Shown in pieces: positions 23,397 to 34,786 of a DNA stretch of 64,000 bases (its first letter is position 1; each line of letters opens with the position of its first letter). The translations under genes and the position numbers were made by a program. The DNA is from Boesenbergia rotunda (Eukaryota > Streptophyta > Magnoliopsida > Zingiberales > Zingiberaceae). The notes beneath the pieces are model-generated. The model was not told where the DNA came from and ran no database searches. It saw nothing but the letters and a program-made list of their open reading frames with translations. The stretch spans positions 124,001 through 188,000 of the forward strand of contig JAGFNQ010004009.1 of the NCBI GenBank assembly GCA_024364735.1. The letters run 5' to 3'.

Positions 23397-25289
23397 AGTT
23401 GGTGCTTGGATGGCTAGAGAGGGGGGGGGGGTGAATATAGCCAGACACAAATCTTCTTGCTTTTGAACTTATCTGCACTTAAGTTAGCCGCAGCGGAAGC
23501 AATACAAGTATAATAGCAGAAACAGAAATGCATTAACTGAAAACCAAACCACACAGTCACTAACAGGGATCGTTTATAAGGTTCAGGGATAACATGCCCC
23601 TATTTCTTGGCGTGCCCGTAAGGTGGGCGATCCCTTGATCGTCGGCAGATCAAGCCCCGGTGAACATCGAATATCAAGCGCCTCCTTCTCGGTGGAGAAA
23701 CCTCTCCACAAGCTGTCTCACAGATGGATACAAGATAAGCTCACGAGACACTCGAGAAGGGAAGCTCACAAGAATGTGACAAGAACGCTTAAGCTTAATG
23801 CAACAGAGAGCACACAAGCACCACAACCCAGCCAAACTTCCCAAGTTTCTGTCTGTTCCTTGTTGCCGCTCCTCTCCATCAGCTTCAACTTAAGCTCTGC
23901 TCACCATCGCCAGCTTCATCAGCATCCACTGAGCCAGCCTCAACCCACTGACCTCCCTGAGCACTCAGTCCACTGAAGACCTCCTCTCCAGCTGAGCCTC
24001 CGTCAGTCGCCAGCTGCGCCAGCTGCCCGTTGAAACCTGAAATCGATAAACAGACAAACCTGCACCAAGGAAAGCCTCCCATTGACTCTCCTCCAATGTT
24101 TGAACCACCCCTGTAAAGCCTGCACACTTCAACAGATGCTTAGCAATACATATCAAATGAAATCAACAATGTATCATAGAATCGGCAGAGAAAATAGTCG
24201 CGATCAGAGCATCTGACAGCTTATTTGAATTAAAGTTCTGCTCCTGATCGGTCACCAGACTGATCCAGCAGTCTGTTGCACACTCCAGATCGGTCCCCAG
24301 ACCTATCCAGCAGTCTACTGCACACTCCAGATCGGTCCCCAGACTAATTAGGCTGTGCTCTGATCGGTCTGGTGACCGATTAGGCTGCTTCCTGACCGAT
24401 CAGAAGTCATCCTGATCGATCATAAGGAGAACCTCGCGATTTCTGAGATCCCGTGGATCGTTCACCAGTCCGATCTGAATAGTATCCCTGATCGGTCACC
24501 AAATCGATCAGGAGCCAAGCAGTAAGGTTCCCAAAACCCAATGTATGCTCCCTGATCGGTCACCAGACCGATCAGACATAGCTGGATCGGTCACCAGACC
24601 GATCCACAAAGGAACTCTGTGCCAAACTCCCTGATCGGTCACCAGACCGATCCAGGGAAGGTCAAATCCACTCTAAGTCACGAGAACAAGCCTCCAGCCT
24701 TTCTCTGACTCGTTCTTAGTCCCTCGGACCAAGACACCGTGCCCAGTCTCACTAACCAGGACTTCAACCTAGCCCTCCAAGCTAGGACCTGACCCTCCAA
24801 GCCAGGGTTTCATCCAACCTAACCCTCCAGGCTAGGGCCTGACCCTCCAAGCCAGGATTTCATCTAACCTAGCCCTCCAAGCTAGGATTTGACCCTCCAA
24901 GCCAGGATTTCATCCAACCTAGCTCTCCAAGCTTGGACCTGGCCCTCCAAGCCAGGATTTCATCCAACCTAGCCATCCAAGCTAGGACGTTTTCACACCT
25001 AACCTTCCAAGTTAGGACTTTTCACACCTAGCCCTCCAAGCTAGGACTTTTTCATACCTAACCCTCCAAGTTATGACTTTTCACACCTAGCCCTCCAAGC
25101 TAGGACTTTTTCACACCTAACCCTCTAAGTTAGCACTTTTCACACCTAGCCCTCCAAACTAGGACTTTTTCCATGCCAGCATGCGATCTCACGATCCACC
25201 TAGACTTAATCTGAATTCAACCAAACTTGAATCAAACTTAAATCGGTGTCAAACACCAAAACAACAATCAGGGTCAGACTGCATCAACA
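23397..25289 (-). repeat. 3' LTR of the nested Copia element
   Basis: Matches 28490-30381 along its whole length, with scattered substitutions. It holds repeated GATCGGT-n-ACCGATC palindromes (24235-24660) and an array of 'ccctccaagctagga' units (24770-25170). Plus frames such as 23623-23976 lie inside the LTR and are not genes. Confidence 0.9.
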
Positions 25290-25306
25290 ATCTCCCCCTT
25301 TTTGTT
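25290..25306 (-). other. Polypurine tract of the nested Copia element
   Basis: The minus strand reads AAAAAGGGGGAGAT directly before the 3' LTR. Confidence 0.85.
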
Positions 25307-27278
25307 GTTTGACAACCCGATTTAAGTTTAGACATTAAATGATCAATTGAAGGCAGTTCAATTATCGTAAGAAAATCAAAGTCCTCCTCTACAATAACCC
25401 TAAACTTAATCAACCATTCTCTCCCCCTTTGTCAAACATCGAAAAGGGCATGGTTATCAAGTTTAAACATGCCTCCCCCTCAAACACGGGTCTCTCCCCA
25501 AACCCAAAATAATCAAAGGTAAACTTTTGAATTGCAAATGAAAGGCATATACCATAATTGTATGATGGCAACAATGTATATGCATCATACGACAATAAGT
25601 GTGAATTGCACATGAAAACATATACAGAAATATATCATGGTCAAACATGTATATGTTTCATTCATATGACAAGTAGGGAATGCAACTGTATCCAACACAT
25701 AATCCTGATTGGTCTCCGTGACCAATCAGGTTCGTTGATTACTTGATACAGTAATATTTCTAATTTGTCTGGGGAGTGATCAGATTTCAGAAAAATTCTT
25801 GAAACTCTGATACATTCCTGATCAGACTGCATTAACAATTTGCATTCCACAACAGGGGTGTAGACTCTATTGATATTCGACGTTTCAGAAAAATTTCTGA
25901 AATATGACATTAAGAGCAAGAGTCATGACTCAACAAACCCTTTCTTATGAATTTGAACATCCCAACATAGGTTTGTATCAAATTAAGTTTCGTTCCAAGT
26001 ATGATTAGCCAAACCTCGTTTTAACACTTGATGTTTCAGAAACGTTACTAAGAATCAAGGGTCTCGAAAATTCCTCCCCATATTTTACCATTTGAACAAA
26101 TTTGTGCTCCCTTAGTACCAGGCTTGTACCAATGGGTGATCAAATATGTTTCAATTGTAATCAGTTTGTATCAGATTTGTTTGTAGTAATAAGATCAGTA
26201 ATCTGATACAATTTGCTGAAAGGTGATTGGACTGAGGGGTAGTCTTACACCATTGGGAATAATTTGGGAGTTCCCTGATCAGCATTGACCTGATCGGTCA
26301 CCAGATCGATCAGGACGATGTCTGATCGGCCACTAGACCGATCAGGTTCGACACAGAAACTTTCTCAGCTTGCAATTTCAGAAACCAGATTTTAGAAATT
26401 CTGAGAAATTTCAGAAACTTGTTTGTTTCACCTCTTAACCATTCCCAAACCCTAAATCAATTAGGTTTCCCTTACCCAATATGTATTTATGTCCCTTAAT
26501 TAAGTTTAATTCCACATCAAGAATCAAGAATTTCTATGGATTATGGATAATACCACAAACAGGTTTGTATCAAGGCATGATAAGTATATTCCAAGCATGA
26601 TCATGTTTATTCCAAACATTTTTGAAAATCCAAGTTACTTTTAGGTTCTGGATAACTAAGTCATAGACCTTAATTTAGTTTGATACAAATAGGGCACTAA
26701 GTCAAGGAACTTAAGTAGTGAATGTTAAAGCTCATGTTTTTTGTTTGGTGATGCCTTATTAGTACAAACTATGTGTTAACCCTTGTTCTTTAGCATGCAT
26801 TCATAACAATAAAATCATAGCATACTTGATCATGTTCACCAAACAAAACCTCTTAAGCTTGAACCATAAAATTCAATAGTAAAACTAATCATTTTAAGCA
26901 ATCCATGGTACAAGCAAGTTATATGTCAATTTAAATCATTCATGCAATATATATAATTTTTCCAAAACTTGTAGATTTATGTTGAGGCATGGATATACTA
27001 TCATTCATTGCATGAAAGTGTTCTTATTACTCAAGTGAAATTTCATAAGACACTACATTCAAGAGTATATCATTATAATTGTGTTTGGTGTACCAATTAT
27101 CAATAACCAATGTTGATAAATACTCCCCCTCAAATAATGTTTATCCAATTCTAAATATTGAGGTTTTAGGTACCCAAATTTTGGGACCTAGTGAATCTAC
27201 AATGTAAAACTTTGGCACCCATGCCTTAGTCATTTTCTTTCTAACTTTTTGAACCCTAGGAACATTTGATGATCTAAA
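25307..27278 (-). other. Non-coding internal region of the nested Copia element
   Basis: AT-rich sequence where pol would be expected. Short frames only, no protease, integrase or RT words. Two GATCGGT/ACCGATC palindromes occur at about 26288-26345, as in the LTR. Confidence 0.7.
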
Positions 27279-28430
27279 TTAGGTTCTTGACATTAATGAT
27301 ACAAAGGTTGGTTCTTTAGGTCGGTAACCTATACCGACCTTATTGTAAACCGCCCTTTGGGAATTTAGTACCATGTCTAAGGTTTTTGAGCCAATTGAAA
27401 ACTTCTCAAGAATATTCTTGAAATTTTCAATTTCTCTCCTTAGAGTCTTGCTTTCATTTTCAAGGGATTCATCATGTAAGTCATTTATTGCCTCATTCTT
27501 AGAAGTTTTCAATTGTTCTACCTCTAATCTTAACAATTTAACTTTGGCCTTAGATTTCTTTAACAAACTAGTTAAACATGCTATTGTCCTATAGCATTTG
27601 TCTAACTCGGGAGAGATTACCTCTTCATTATCCGAAGATGATGAAGGCGCGGTTGAGGAGCTTGATTCGTTGTCACTCTCCTTGGATGACTCTTCTAAGG
27701 CCACGAGAGCCACGTGACAGTGGCTTTCCTCCTCCTCCTTGTCAATCTTCTTCTTCCTTTTGTTTCCTGCCACAAAAGCAAACCCTTTCTCCTTGGGGCC
27801 TTGGTTAGAGATCTCATGTAATTCTATTTCACAAAATAGATCTTCTAACTTAACAATTGACAAGTCCTTGGATACCTTGTAGGCATCCACCATGGATGAC
27901 CACAAGGCATTCCTAGGGAAAGCTTTAAGAACATAGCTTATAAGATCTTGGTTTTCTACCTTCTTATTGATGGAATGTAGACCATTGAGGATTTCTTTGA
28001 ATCGCCCATGGAGTATACTTACAGTTTCATCCTCTTCCATGGACAGATTTTAGAGTTGGCTGAGAAGGAGGTCTTTCTTGGCTTTTCTTGAGTCCCGGGT
28101 GCCCTCACGGAGTTCGATAAGCTTATTCCAAAGGTCCTTTGCGCTTGTGAAGGGACCAACCTTGATTAGTTGCTCCTTGGTCAACCCACATTGCAAAGTT
28201 ACCACCGATTTTGCATCGGCTTCACCTTTCCGGATTTGATCTGCTGACCAACTTGAGAAATCCATCTCTTTTACCTCAACATCTTTCGGAGGAGAGAAAC
28301 CCTCCTTCACATCGAACCATGTGTTGATGTTCATCTTGAGATAATACTCCATCATCGACTTCCAATAGTGAAAATCAGTGTCGTCGAAGAGTGGAGGTCG
28401 GCTGGTGTTAAACCCTTCTCTTGTTGCCAT
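27279..28430 (-). pseudogene. Copia Gag with one in-frame stop
   Basis: The ATG at 28428-28430 lies about 45 bases past the primer site and opens a 383-codon reading. The single interruption is a TAA at codon 127 (about 28050-28052); the frame is otherwise unbroken to the stop at 27279. The N-terminal part has the DUF4219-like 'FDDTDFHYWKSMMEYYL' words, and the middle has the UBN2 gag pattern ('ETVSILHGRFKEILNGLHSI', 'DAYKVSKDLSIVKLEDLFCE'). The C-terminal part has a Ser/Glu-rich linker and a coiled coil (about 27400-27560 on the map). No CCHC knuckle was seen in this frame. Sirevirus/Copia gag is certain by pattern. Function is doubtful because of the stop. Confidence 0.85.
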
Positions 28431-28475
28431 CGTTGTTGTAAGCTCTCGAATGTTAAGCCGTGAACAGAGCCCCAA

Positions 28476-28487
28476 GCTCTGATACCA
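28476..28487 (-). other. Primer-binding site (initiator Met-tRNA)
   Basis: The minus strand reads TGGTATCAGAGC two bases after the 5' LTR. This fixes the element's orientation. Confidence 0.92.
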
Positions 28488-28489
28488 CT

Positions 28490-30381
28490 TGTTGGTGCTT
28501 GGATGACCAGAGAGGGGGGGTGGTGAATATAGCCAGACACAAATCTTATTGCTTTTGAACTTATCTGCACTTAAGTTAGTCGCAGCGGAAGGAATACAAG
28601 TATAACAGCAGAAACAGAAATGCAGTAACTGAAAATCAAACCACACAGTCGCTAACAAGGATCGTTTACAAGGTTCGAGGATAACTTGCCCCTACTCCTT
28701 GGCATGCCCGTAAGGTGGGTGATCCCTTGATCGTCGGCAGATCAAGCCCTGGTGAACACCGGATATCAAGCGCCTCCTTCTCGGTGGAGAAACCTCTCCA
28801 CAAGCTGTCTCACTTATGGATACAAGATAAGCTCATGAGAAACTCGAGAAGGGAAGCTCACAAGAATGTGACATGAACGCTTAAGATCAAAGCAATAGAG
28901 AGCACACAAGCACCACAGCCCAGCCAAACTTCCCAAGTTTCTGTCTGTTCCTTGTTGCCGCTCCTCTGCATCAGCTTCAACTTAAGCTCTGCTCACCATC
29001 GCCAGCCTCATCAGCATCCACTGACCCAGCCTGAACCCACTGACCTCCCTGAGCACTCAGTCCACTAAAGACCTCCTCTCCAGCTGAGCCTCCGTCAGTC
29101 GCCAGCTGCGCCAGCTGCCCGTTGAAACCTAAAATCGGTAAACCGACAAACCTGCACCAAGGAAAGCCTCCCATTGACTCTCTTCCAATGTTTGAACCAT
29201 CCCTGTAAAGCCTGCACACTTCAACAGAAGCTTAGCAACACATATCAAATGAAATCAGCAATGTATCAAAGAATCAGCAGAGAAAATAGTCGTGATCAGA
29301 GCATCTGATACCGTATTTGAATTAAAGTTCTGCTCCTGATCGGTGAACAGACCGATCCAGCAGTCTGCTGCACACTCCAGATCGGACCCCAGACCTATCC
29401 ATTAGTCTGCTGCACACTCCAAATCGATCCCCAGACTAATCAGGCTGTGCCCTGATCGGTCTAGTGACCGATCAGGCAGCTTCCTGACCGATCAGAAGTC
29501 ATCCTGATCGGTCAAGAGGAGAACCTCGTGATTTCTGAGATCCCGTGGATCGTTCACCAGTCCGATCTGAATAGTATCCCTGATCGGTCACCAGACCGAT
29601 CAAGAGCCAAGCAGTAAGGTTCTCAAAACCCACTGTATGCTCCCTGATCGATCACCAGACCGATAAGACATAGCTGGATCGGTCACCAGACCGATCCACG
29701 AGGGAACTCTGTGAAAAACTCCCTGATCGATCACCAAACCGATCCAGGGAAGGCCAAATCCACTCTAAGTCACGAGAACAAGCCTCCAGCCTTTCTCTGA
29801 CACGTTCTTAGTCCCTCGGGCCAAGACACCGTGCCCAGTCTCACTCACCAGGACTCCAACCTAGCCCTCCAAGCTAGGACCTGACCCTCTAAGCCAGAGT
29901 TTCATCCAACCTAACCCTCCAGGCTAGGACCAGACCCTCCAAGCCAGGATTTCATCCAACCTAGCCCTCCAAGCTAGGACCTGACCCTCTACGCCAGGAT
30001 TTCATCCAACCTAGCCCTCCAAGCTAGGACTTGACCCTCCAAGCCAGGATTTCATCCAACCTAACCCTCCAAGCTAGGACGTTTTCACACCTAACCCTCC
30101 AAGTTAGGACTTTTCACACCTAGCCCTCCAAGCTAGGACTTTTTCACACCTAACCCTCCATGTTAGGATTTTTCACACCTATCCCTCCAAACTAGGACTT
30201 TTTCACACCTAACCCTCCAAGTTAGGACTTTTCACACCTATCCCTCCAAGCTAAGACTTTTTTCATGTCAACGTGCGATCTCACGATCCACCTGGACTTA
30301 ATCCGAATTCAACCAAACTTGAATCAAACTTAAATCGGTGTCAAACACCAAAATAACAATCAAGGTCAGACTGCATCAACA
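28490..30381 (-). repeat. 5' LTR of the nested Copia element
   Basis: Partner of 23397-25289. GATCGGT-n-ACCGATC palindromes lie at 29335-29750 and 'ccctccaagctagga' units at 29860-30260. The complete TGTTGGTGC terminus is kept here, unlike the left copy. Confidence 0.9.
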
Positions 30382-31272
30382 TGTACGTGTGGATGGTCAT
30401 GCCTTTTGGACTGTCCAATGCCTCCAGCACATTCATGAGATTCATGCATCAGGTCTTGCGGCCTTTCCTGGGAAGATTCATAGTTGTATACTTTGACGAC
30501 ATCCTTATTTATAGTCCGACGAGGGCTTTACACCTTGATCACCTCCGAACTGTTTTTAAGAAGCTAAAGGCAGAATCCTTGTTCATCAACAAAAGGAAGT
30601 GTTCTTTTTTCACGACTACAGTTTCTTTTCTTGGATTTATAGTGTCTACTGAGGGTGTCCGTGCAAATCCATCAAAGATAGAGGCAATCTTAAAGTGGCC
30701 ACAGCCAAAAACCATTCATGACGTCCGAAGTTTCCATGGATTGGCCTCTTTCTATCGTCGGTTCATTCAGAACTTTAGTGCCTTAATTGCTCCTATAACT
30801 GAGTGCCTCAAGGAGCTCGAATTCAAGTGGAGTGAAGCAGCTATGACTAGTTTTCAGCTGGTGAAACAAAAGATGACCGAAGCACCTGTTCTAGCATTTT
30901 CAGATTTCGACAAACTGTTCGAAGTAAACTATGACGCATCTAGCATTGACATTGGTAGTGTTCTAAGTCAATCAGGATGCCCTATTGTCTTCTTTAGTGA
31001 GAAACTATCTGGTGCCAAGAAAAATTATTCTACCTATGACCTAAAATTCTATGCTATTGTGAAATCCTTAAAGCATTGGCGCCATTATCTCGTGTAGAAG
31101 GAATTTATCTTATTCACAGATCATGAGGCTTTGAAGTACATCAACGGTCAACATAAGTTGAGTAGTCGACACGCTAAGTGGGTAAATTACTTGCAGGAGT
31201 TCACCTTTACAATGAAGCATCAATCAGGGAGACGCCGAACTCGAGGACGAGTTCTCTTCAACTCCAGGAGAC
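30382..31272 (+). pseudogene. C-terminal reverse transcriptase and RNase H of the chromovirus-like element
   Basis: Resumes the RT after the Copia insertion with 'MVMPFGLSNASSTF', followed by the catalytic 'VVYFDDILIYS' (YxDD type reads YFDD), the thumb region and an RNase H-like segment ('FEVNYDASSIDIGSVLSQ', 'YSTYDLKFYAIVKSLKHW'). A TAG stops the frame at 31095, after which 'LFTDHEALKYING' remains readable. At about 31230 the reading passes straight from 'MKHQSG' to a short Arg-rich tail. The rest of RNase H and the whole integrase are deleted. Confidence 0.88.
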
Positions 31273-31765
31273 TAATGCAGGAGGGGATCCAAAATAATAT
31301 TTAGATTTATATATTTACGGTTTATTTTAATTGGTTATATATTTTTATTTAGTTTGTTTCTAAATCTTAGGAAACCAAGTCTTGTTGGGTTTTTTATAAT
31401 TAGTTATATATTTTTGTTTAGTTTATTCCTAAATCTTAGGAAACTAAGTTTTGTTGGTTAAATTTGTTCCTAAATTTTAGGAGACTAAGTCTGGTTGATT
31501 TAGAGTTTTTTTAGGGATATGAGTGCTATATAAACTCATGCTTAGATGATGTTTAAGATAAGTTTTTTAGATATTAAATCAATTTGCTTCGCTTAAGCCA
31601 CGTTATGGCTATATCTCTATTTTTCTCTTCTCGCTTTTGTTTTTCACAATAAGGTTTAAGCCCAGTTTTGGCTACTCCTTATCTCGTTATTACTTTCTTA
31701 TTCTTTTTTCATAAATCCCTTTGAAACTTCTCACCCCAGAATAATCTATATTCTGCCCGGCGTCA
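31273..31765 (+). repeat. 3' LTR of the chromovirus-like element
   Basis: 493 bp. Starts TAATGCAGGAGG (first dinucleotide TG changed to TA) and ends GGCGTCA before the duplication GAATA. Close to 20782-21272 with scattered substitutions. Confidence 0.9.
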
Positions 31766-31770
31766 GAATA

Positions 31771-32114
31771 TAACCCGAAATCCGTAAACCTTAGGTTTTC
31801 CACGCTTTCGGGGTTAACAATAATTTTATTCCAAAATTATCCTCCAAGGTGAGCAAGTGGTGATGGCGAGTAGTTGGCGACAATGAGCAAGCAACAACTG
31901 CAAAGCATCGGTGACTGAGTCTAACCATCATTGGGACGGAGCAACGACGTCCTACGTTAAACGATTCTCCTTCAAACAATGTCCTACAACCAAACCATTG
32001 AGGACAACGCCCTCGTCGATGATCAGCGATAGCGAAGACGGCGCCGATAATTCACGGAGAAGGCGACGTCGATGGCTTGCGAAGGAGGCCACGCTAGCGA
32101 TTACATGAGTGAGG
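31771..32114. other. Non-coding, unassigned
   Basis: Lies between the Ty3 element and an LTR-like fragment. GC content is higher than around it. The small plus frame 31911-32108 has an Arg-rich tail but no family signature. I see no supportable gene. Confidence 0.4.
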
Positions 32115-33065
32115 GAATCTATAGGTCTAGGTAAGGCCGGTTAGGGGGGCGGGTGAATAGCCCTATCAAATAAAAATCAATCTTTAGCACTTGCTTAGTA
32201 AAGATTAACAGTTTAGTTAAACAAAATAAACGTCAATAACATAAAAGAAAGAGACTATAAAGTTTTACTTCGTTCCAACCGGGGAGATTGTTAATCCAAG
32301 GTGGTTGAAAACTCAATTAAGAATCTCTTTTGTTGAAGGTGGAGAAGTCTTTTATAGACGTTGAAAAGCTCATACAAGAGTTAGGAAAATGAATAACGAT
32401 TGTTGTGAATAATTCTTAGCTTTAGGAGATTATTTATAGCTTAATGGTTAAAGTGACCATTTGTTGATGTGGCACTTAGGACGCCTCAGTTGTGACCCAG
32501 GGCGCCCTCAATGGATAGAAATTTATCTACACAGCAATGGTAGCCTAATGGTTCCTGTTCATTGAGGGTGCCTCAGTTCCAAACTAGGACGCCCTCGGTC
32601 AAAACTGAGGCACCTCAGCTGCGAGTATTCACAGCTTTAATTTTCGCACCCAAGGCACCCTCAAACAGACCTGAGGCGCCTCAGATCTTCAAAATCAACT
32701 TATAAGTTGATCTTTTTCGTTTTCGCTCACTTGGGTAATGCTCCGACTGTCTAGAGTTGAGCTCTCTCAATTCCAACTTCGACTTTTTTCTCGAGTAGAC
32801 TTCCTCCTCAGCTTCTTGTCCCTTGAACGTTGTGCACGTTCTTCTAGTCCAATGGTGTATTCTTCTCGGCTTCTTGTGCCTCGGATACACCAAGCTCATC
32901 AGCACCCTTCTCGTGTCATCTTTCTCGCTCGTTGCGTCTTGCACTCGACTTCTTGTGCTCCTATGCTCATGCACACTTAGACATACGGATTAAACATAAC
33001 AGGATCTAACTTAACTCAATTGACCATAATTAACCCGGAATACATAGAGAATCGTGAAACCCATC
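32115..33065. repeat. Copia-type LTR fragment with GAGGCGCC palindromes
   Basis: Begins with a G-rich stretch and 'gggtgaatagccc' (about 32148-32163), similar to the start of the nested Copia LTR ('ggtgaatatagcc'). It then holds several 'gcctcag' and 'ctgaggc' words, including a perfect 14-bp palindrome at 32671-32684. Boundaries and a second LTR were not found. Following sequence 33066-33397 is AT-rich with nothing recognised. Confidence 0.5.
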
Positions 33066-33397
33066 ATAGAGAATTAGCACAGTAGCACGAAGAAGAATTA
33101 AAAATTTTAATCAATCTAAATTTATTTTAATTATATTTTAATATATATAAATTTATTTTAAAATTTCAAAATTATAAACAATTATATTTATTCATTATAT
33201 ATATTATTAACGTATTAATTAATAATAATATTTTTAATTTAATTTAATTTAATTTATTCTAAAAAATTAATTAAATATCAAATTGAACCAGGATAATATA
33301 GTTAATGTTAAATTAGATTATAGCATTATGTAAGTTGAACCAAACAAAATTAGAGTTATATTTTATTCTCTATAACTTTAGTTATGTGATTACCTAG

Positions 33398-33994
33398 TAG
33401 AGCCGTTAATTTAGTTTGGGCCCGTCGGATTGACTTGCCCCGCTAAACAATTTAAGTGGGCTGAGTTAGAATTTTATCAATCCAAGTCTGCCGTGGGGCA
33501 ACCCGCCTAGGGCCGCAACCTACGTGGGTTGGCTCGTGACGAGCTTGGGTTGGCTCGTGATGAGCTTGGGTTGGCCTAGGGGTTGAGAAACATATGTAAG
33601 TCAAGTTTTATAAATTTATTATATTTCTTTGTTATAATTTTAAAACAGTATTTTTATCCAACATGAGTACTTGCTTATGTCATTGTATATTTAAAACATT
33701 ACGTTTTTGTGAATATGATGACATCTTTATAGAAAAAAAATAGAATTTAAGAGATTTTGTTTGTATAATTGTGTAAGTTTTTGATCTATATGAATAATTT
33801 TAATATATATATATTTTTTATTTGTTATGGGTCCACGGGTTTGCCCGCCTAACTCGTGACCTACCTTGGATTGAATTAAATTGGGGATTTTTCAACCTGC
33901 CAAGATGACAAGTCAACCCGCCCCGCCTTGCCAAATGGCTAGCTCGCTATGGGTCGACCTGCCCCACCATGGATTGACCTGTTTGATAGTTCTA
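33398..33994. mobile_element. Short non-autonomous hAT element
   Basis: The terminal inverted repeats TAGAGCCGTTAA (left) and TAGAACTATCAA (right, reverse complement) are flanked by 8-bp direct repeats TTACCTAG (33390-33397) and TTACCTGG (33995-34002). An 8-bp duplication and a TAG(A/G)-type terminus are typical of hAT elements. Of 597 bp, the outer parts are GC-rich with 'gggttggctcgtga' repeats and the middle is AT-rich. No transposase. Confidence 0.8.
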
Positions 33995-34050
33995 TTACCT
34001 GGTAATCATATAATTAAGGTTATGCATGATAACATGAACCAAACATATCC

Positions 34051-34460
34051 TAAGGTGTTTTTTAGTATTGTTTTTATCAATAACACTTTGATGTTGATTT
34101 TTAAAAAATAGTACCACATCGGTGGCTAGTGTATTTTAAAAAACAACACTAGCCCTAAGGGTGCTGGTTTTTAAAAATTAGCACCATAACTTAAATACGT
34201 CAATCATTACTGTGAGCCTATGATGTTGCTTTTTTTTTAACACTACCTTGGTGCTGATTTTTAAACACTAGAACTACCTTAGTACTGATTTTTAAAAATT
34301 AGCACCAAGGTATTGATGATAAAAACAATACCAAAAAACATCTTGGTGTTGATATTTAAAAACCAGTACTATCTTGGTATTGGTATTTAAAAACCAACTC
34401 TACATTAGTACTGGTTTGCTTGGCTTAGTATTAGTTTTACAAATCAATACCACTTAGATT
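34051..34460. repeat. Hairpin-unit array, right part
   Basis: Same unit type as 4560-5538, with 'cttggtgctgatttttaaa' followed by inverted partners such as 'attagcaccaagg'. It resumes directly after the MITE-like terminus at 34050. Confidence 0.8.
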
Positions 34461-34523
34461 TTTCATCGCTATGAGGTTCCCATATTGGATATTGCTCAAG
34501 GTCACTCACATAAGGGTGTGTAA

Positions 34524-34558
<35 letters not shown>
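34524..34558. repeat. (CT)n(CA)n microsatellite
   Basis: About 10 CT followed by about 8 CA dinucleotides. Confidence 0.95.
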
Positions 34559-34786
34559 TATATACCACACACCTTAAATGTGATACGTTACACCTTATGG
34601 TGTACACCCCTAAACATCTAATGTATTTTTTTAAAACTTAAATATTATATTCTAATTCTTAAATCCTAAATTCTAAATACTAAACTCAATTTTTTCACTA
34701 GGTGCTCACAAGGTGTGCAAGCATTCGATCCAATTAACCTAGAGGTGGATAACTCGACACCGTAGATGGGCCACCAAGTAAATCCA

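Larger units (their letters stand above)
23397..30381 (-). mobile_element. Gag-only Ty1/Copia element nested in the RT of the Ty3 element
   Basis: Two LTRs of about 1.89 kb (23397-25289 and 28490-30381) bound a 3.2-kb internal region. On the minus strand the order is 5' LTR (right), primer site TGGTATCAGAGC (28476-28487), gag (28430-27279), about 2 kb without coding, polypurine tract (25290-25306), 3' LTR (left). No protease, integrase or RT is present. Ends are TGTTGATGCAG...GCACCAACA, with the very last base changed at the left copy. No 5-bp target duplication is visible, and a few codons of the Ty3 RT appear lost at the junction. Confidence 0.9.
20782..31765 (+). mobile_element. Chromovirus-like Ty3/Gypsy element, integrase-deleted, split by a Copia element
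   Basis: The LTRs 20782-21272 and 31273-31765 (491 and 493 bp) are flanked by the perfect duplication GAATA (20777-20781 and 31766-31770). Order: 5' LTR, Met-tRNA primer site, gag with a CCHC knuckle, protease, RT, [Copia insertion 23397-30381], rest of RT and RNase H, 3' LTR. Coding breaks off after the RNase H 'MKHQSG' words and jumps into the polyprotein tail just before the 3' LTR, so the integrase is missing. Several stops and frameshifts make it defective. Confidence 0.9.
10424..34050. mobile_element. Old MITE-like element split by later insertions
   Basis: The left terminus GGTGTGTTTGGTT (10424) and the right terminus AACCAAACATATCC (ending 34050) are imperfect inverted repeats. Both are bordered by the hairpin array, and TAA lies next to the right end (34051-34053). 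Remaining own sequence is 10424-10527, 20756-20781, parts of 31766-33397 and 33995-34050. Everything else inside is younger insertion. GTTTGG-type ends flanked by TAA suggest a PIF/Harbinger (Tourist-like) element. The type is an inference from the ends only. Confidence 0.5.

Noticed and set aside
23623..23976. 117-residue plus frame, and the matching minus frames 23885-24127 and 28977-29219
   Set aside because: Both lie at the same positions of the two Copia LTRs, so they are repeat-borne and not host genes.
32681..32980. Frames on both strands near 32700-32980
   Set aside because: They lie in the LTR-like fragment and are mutual shadows, with no domain words.
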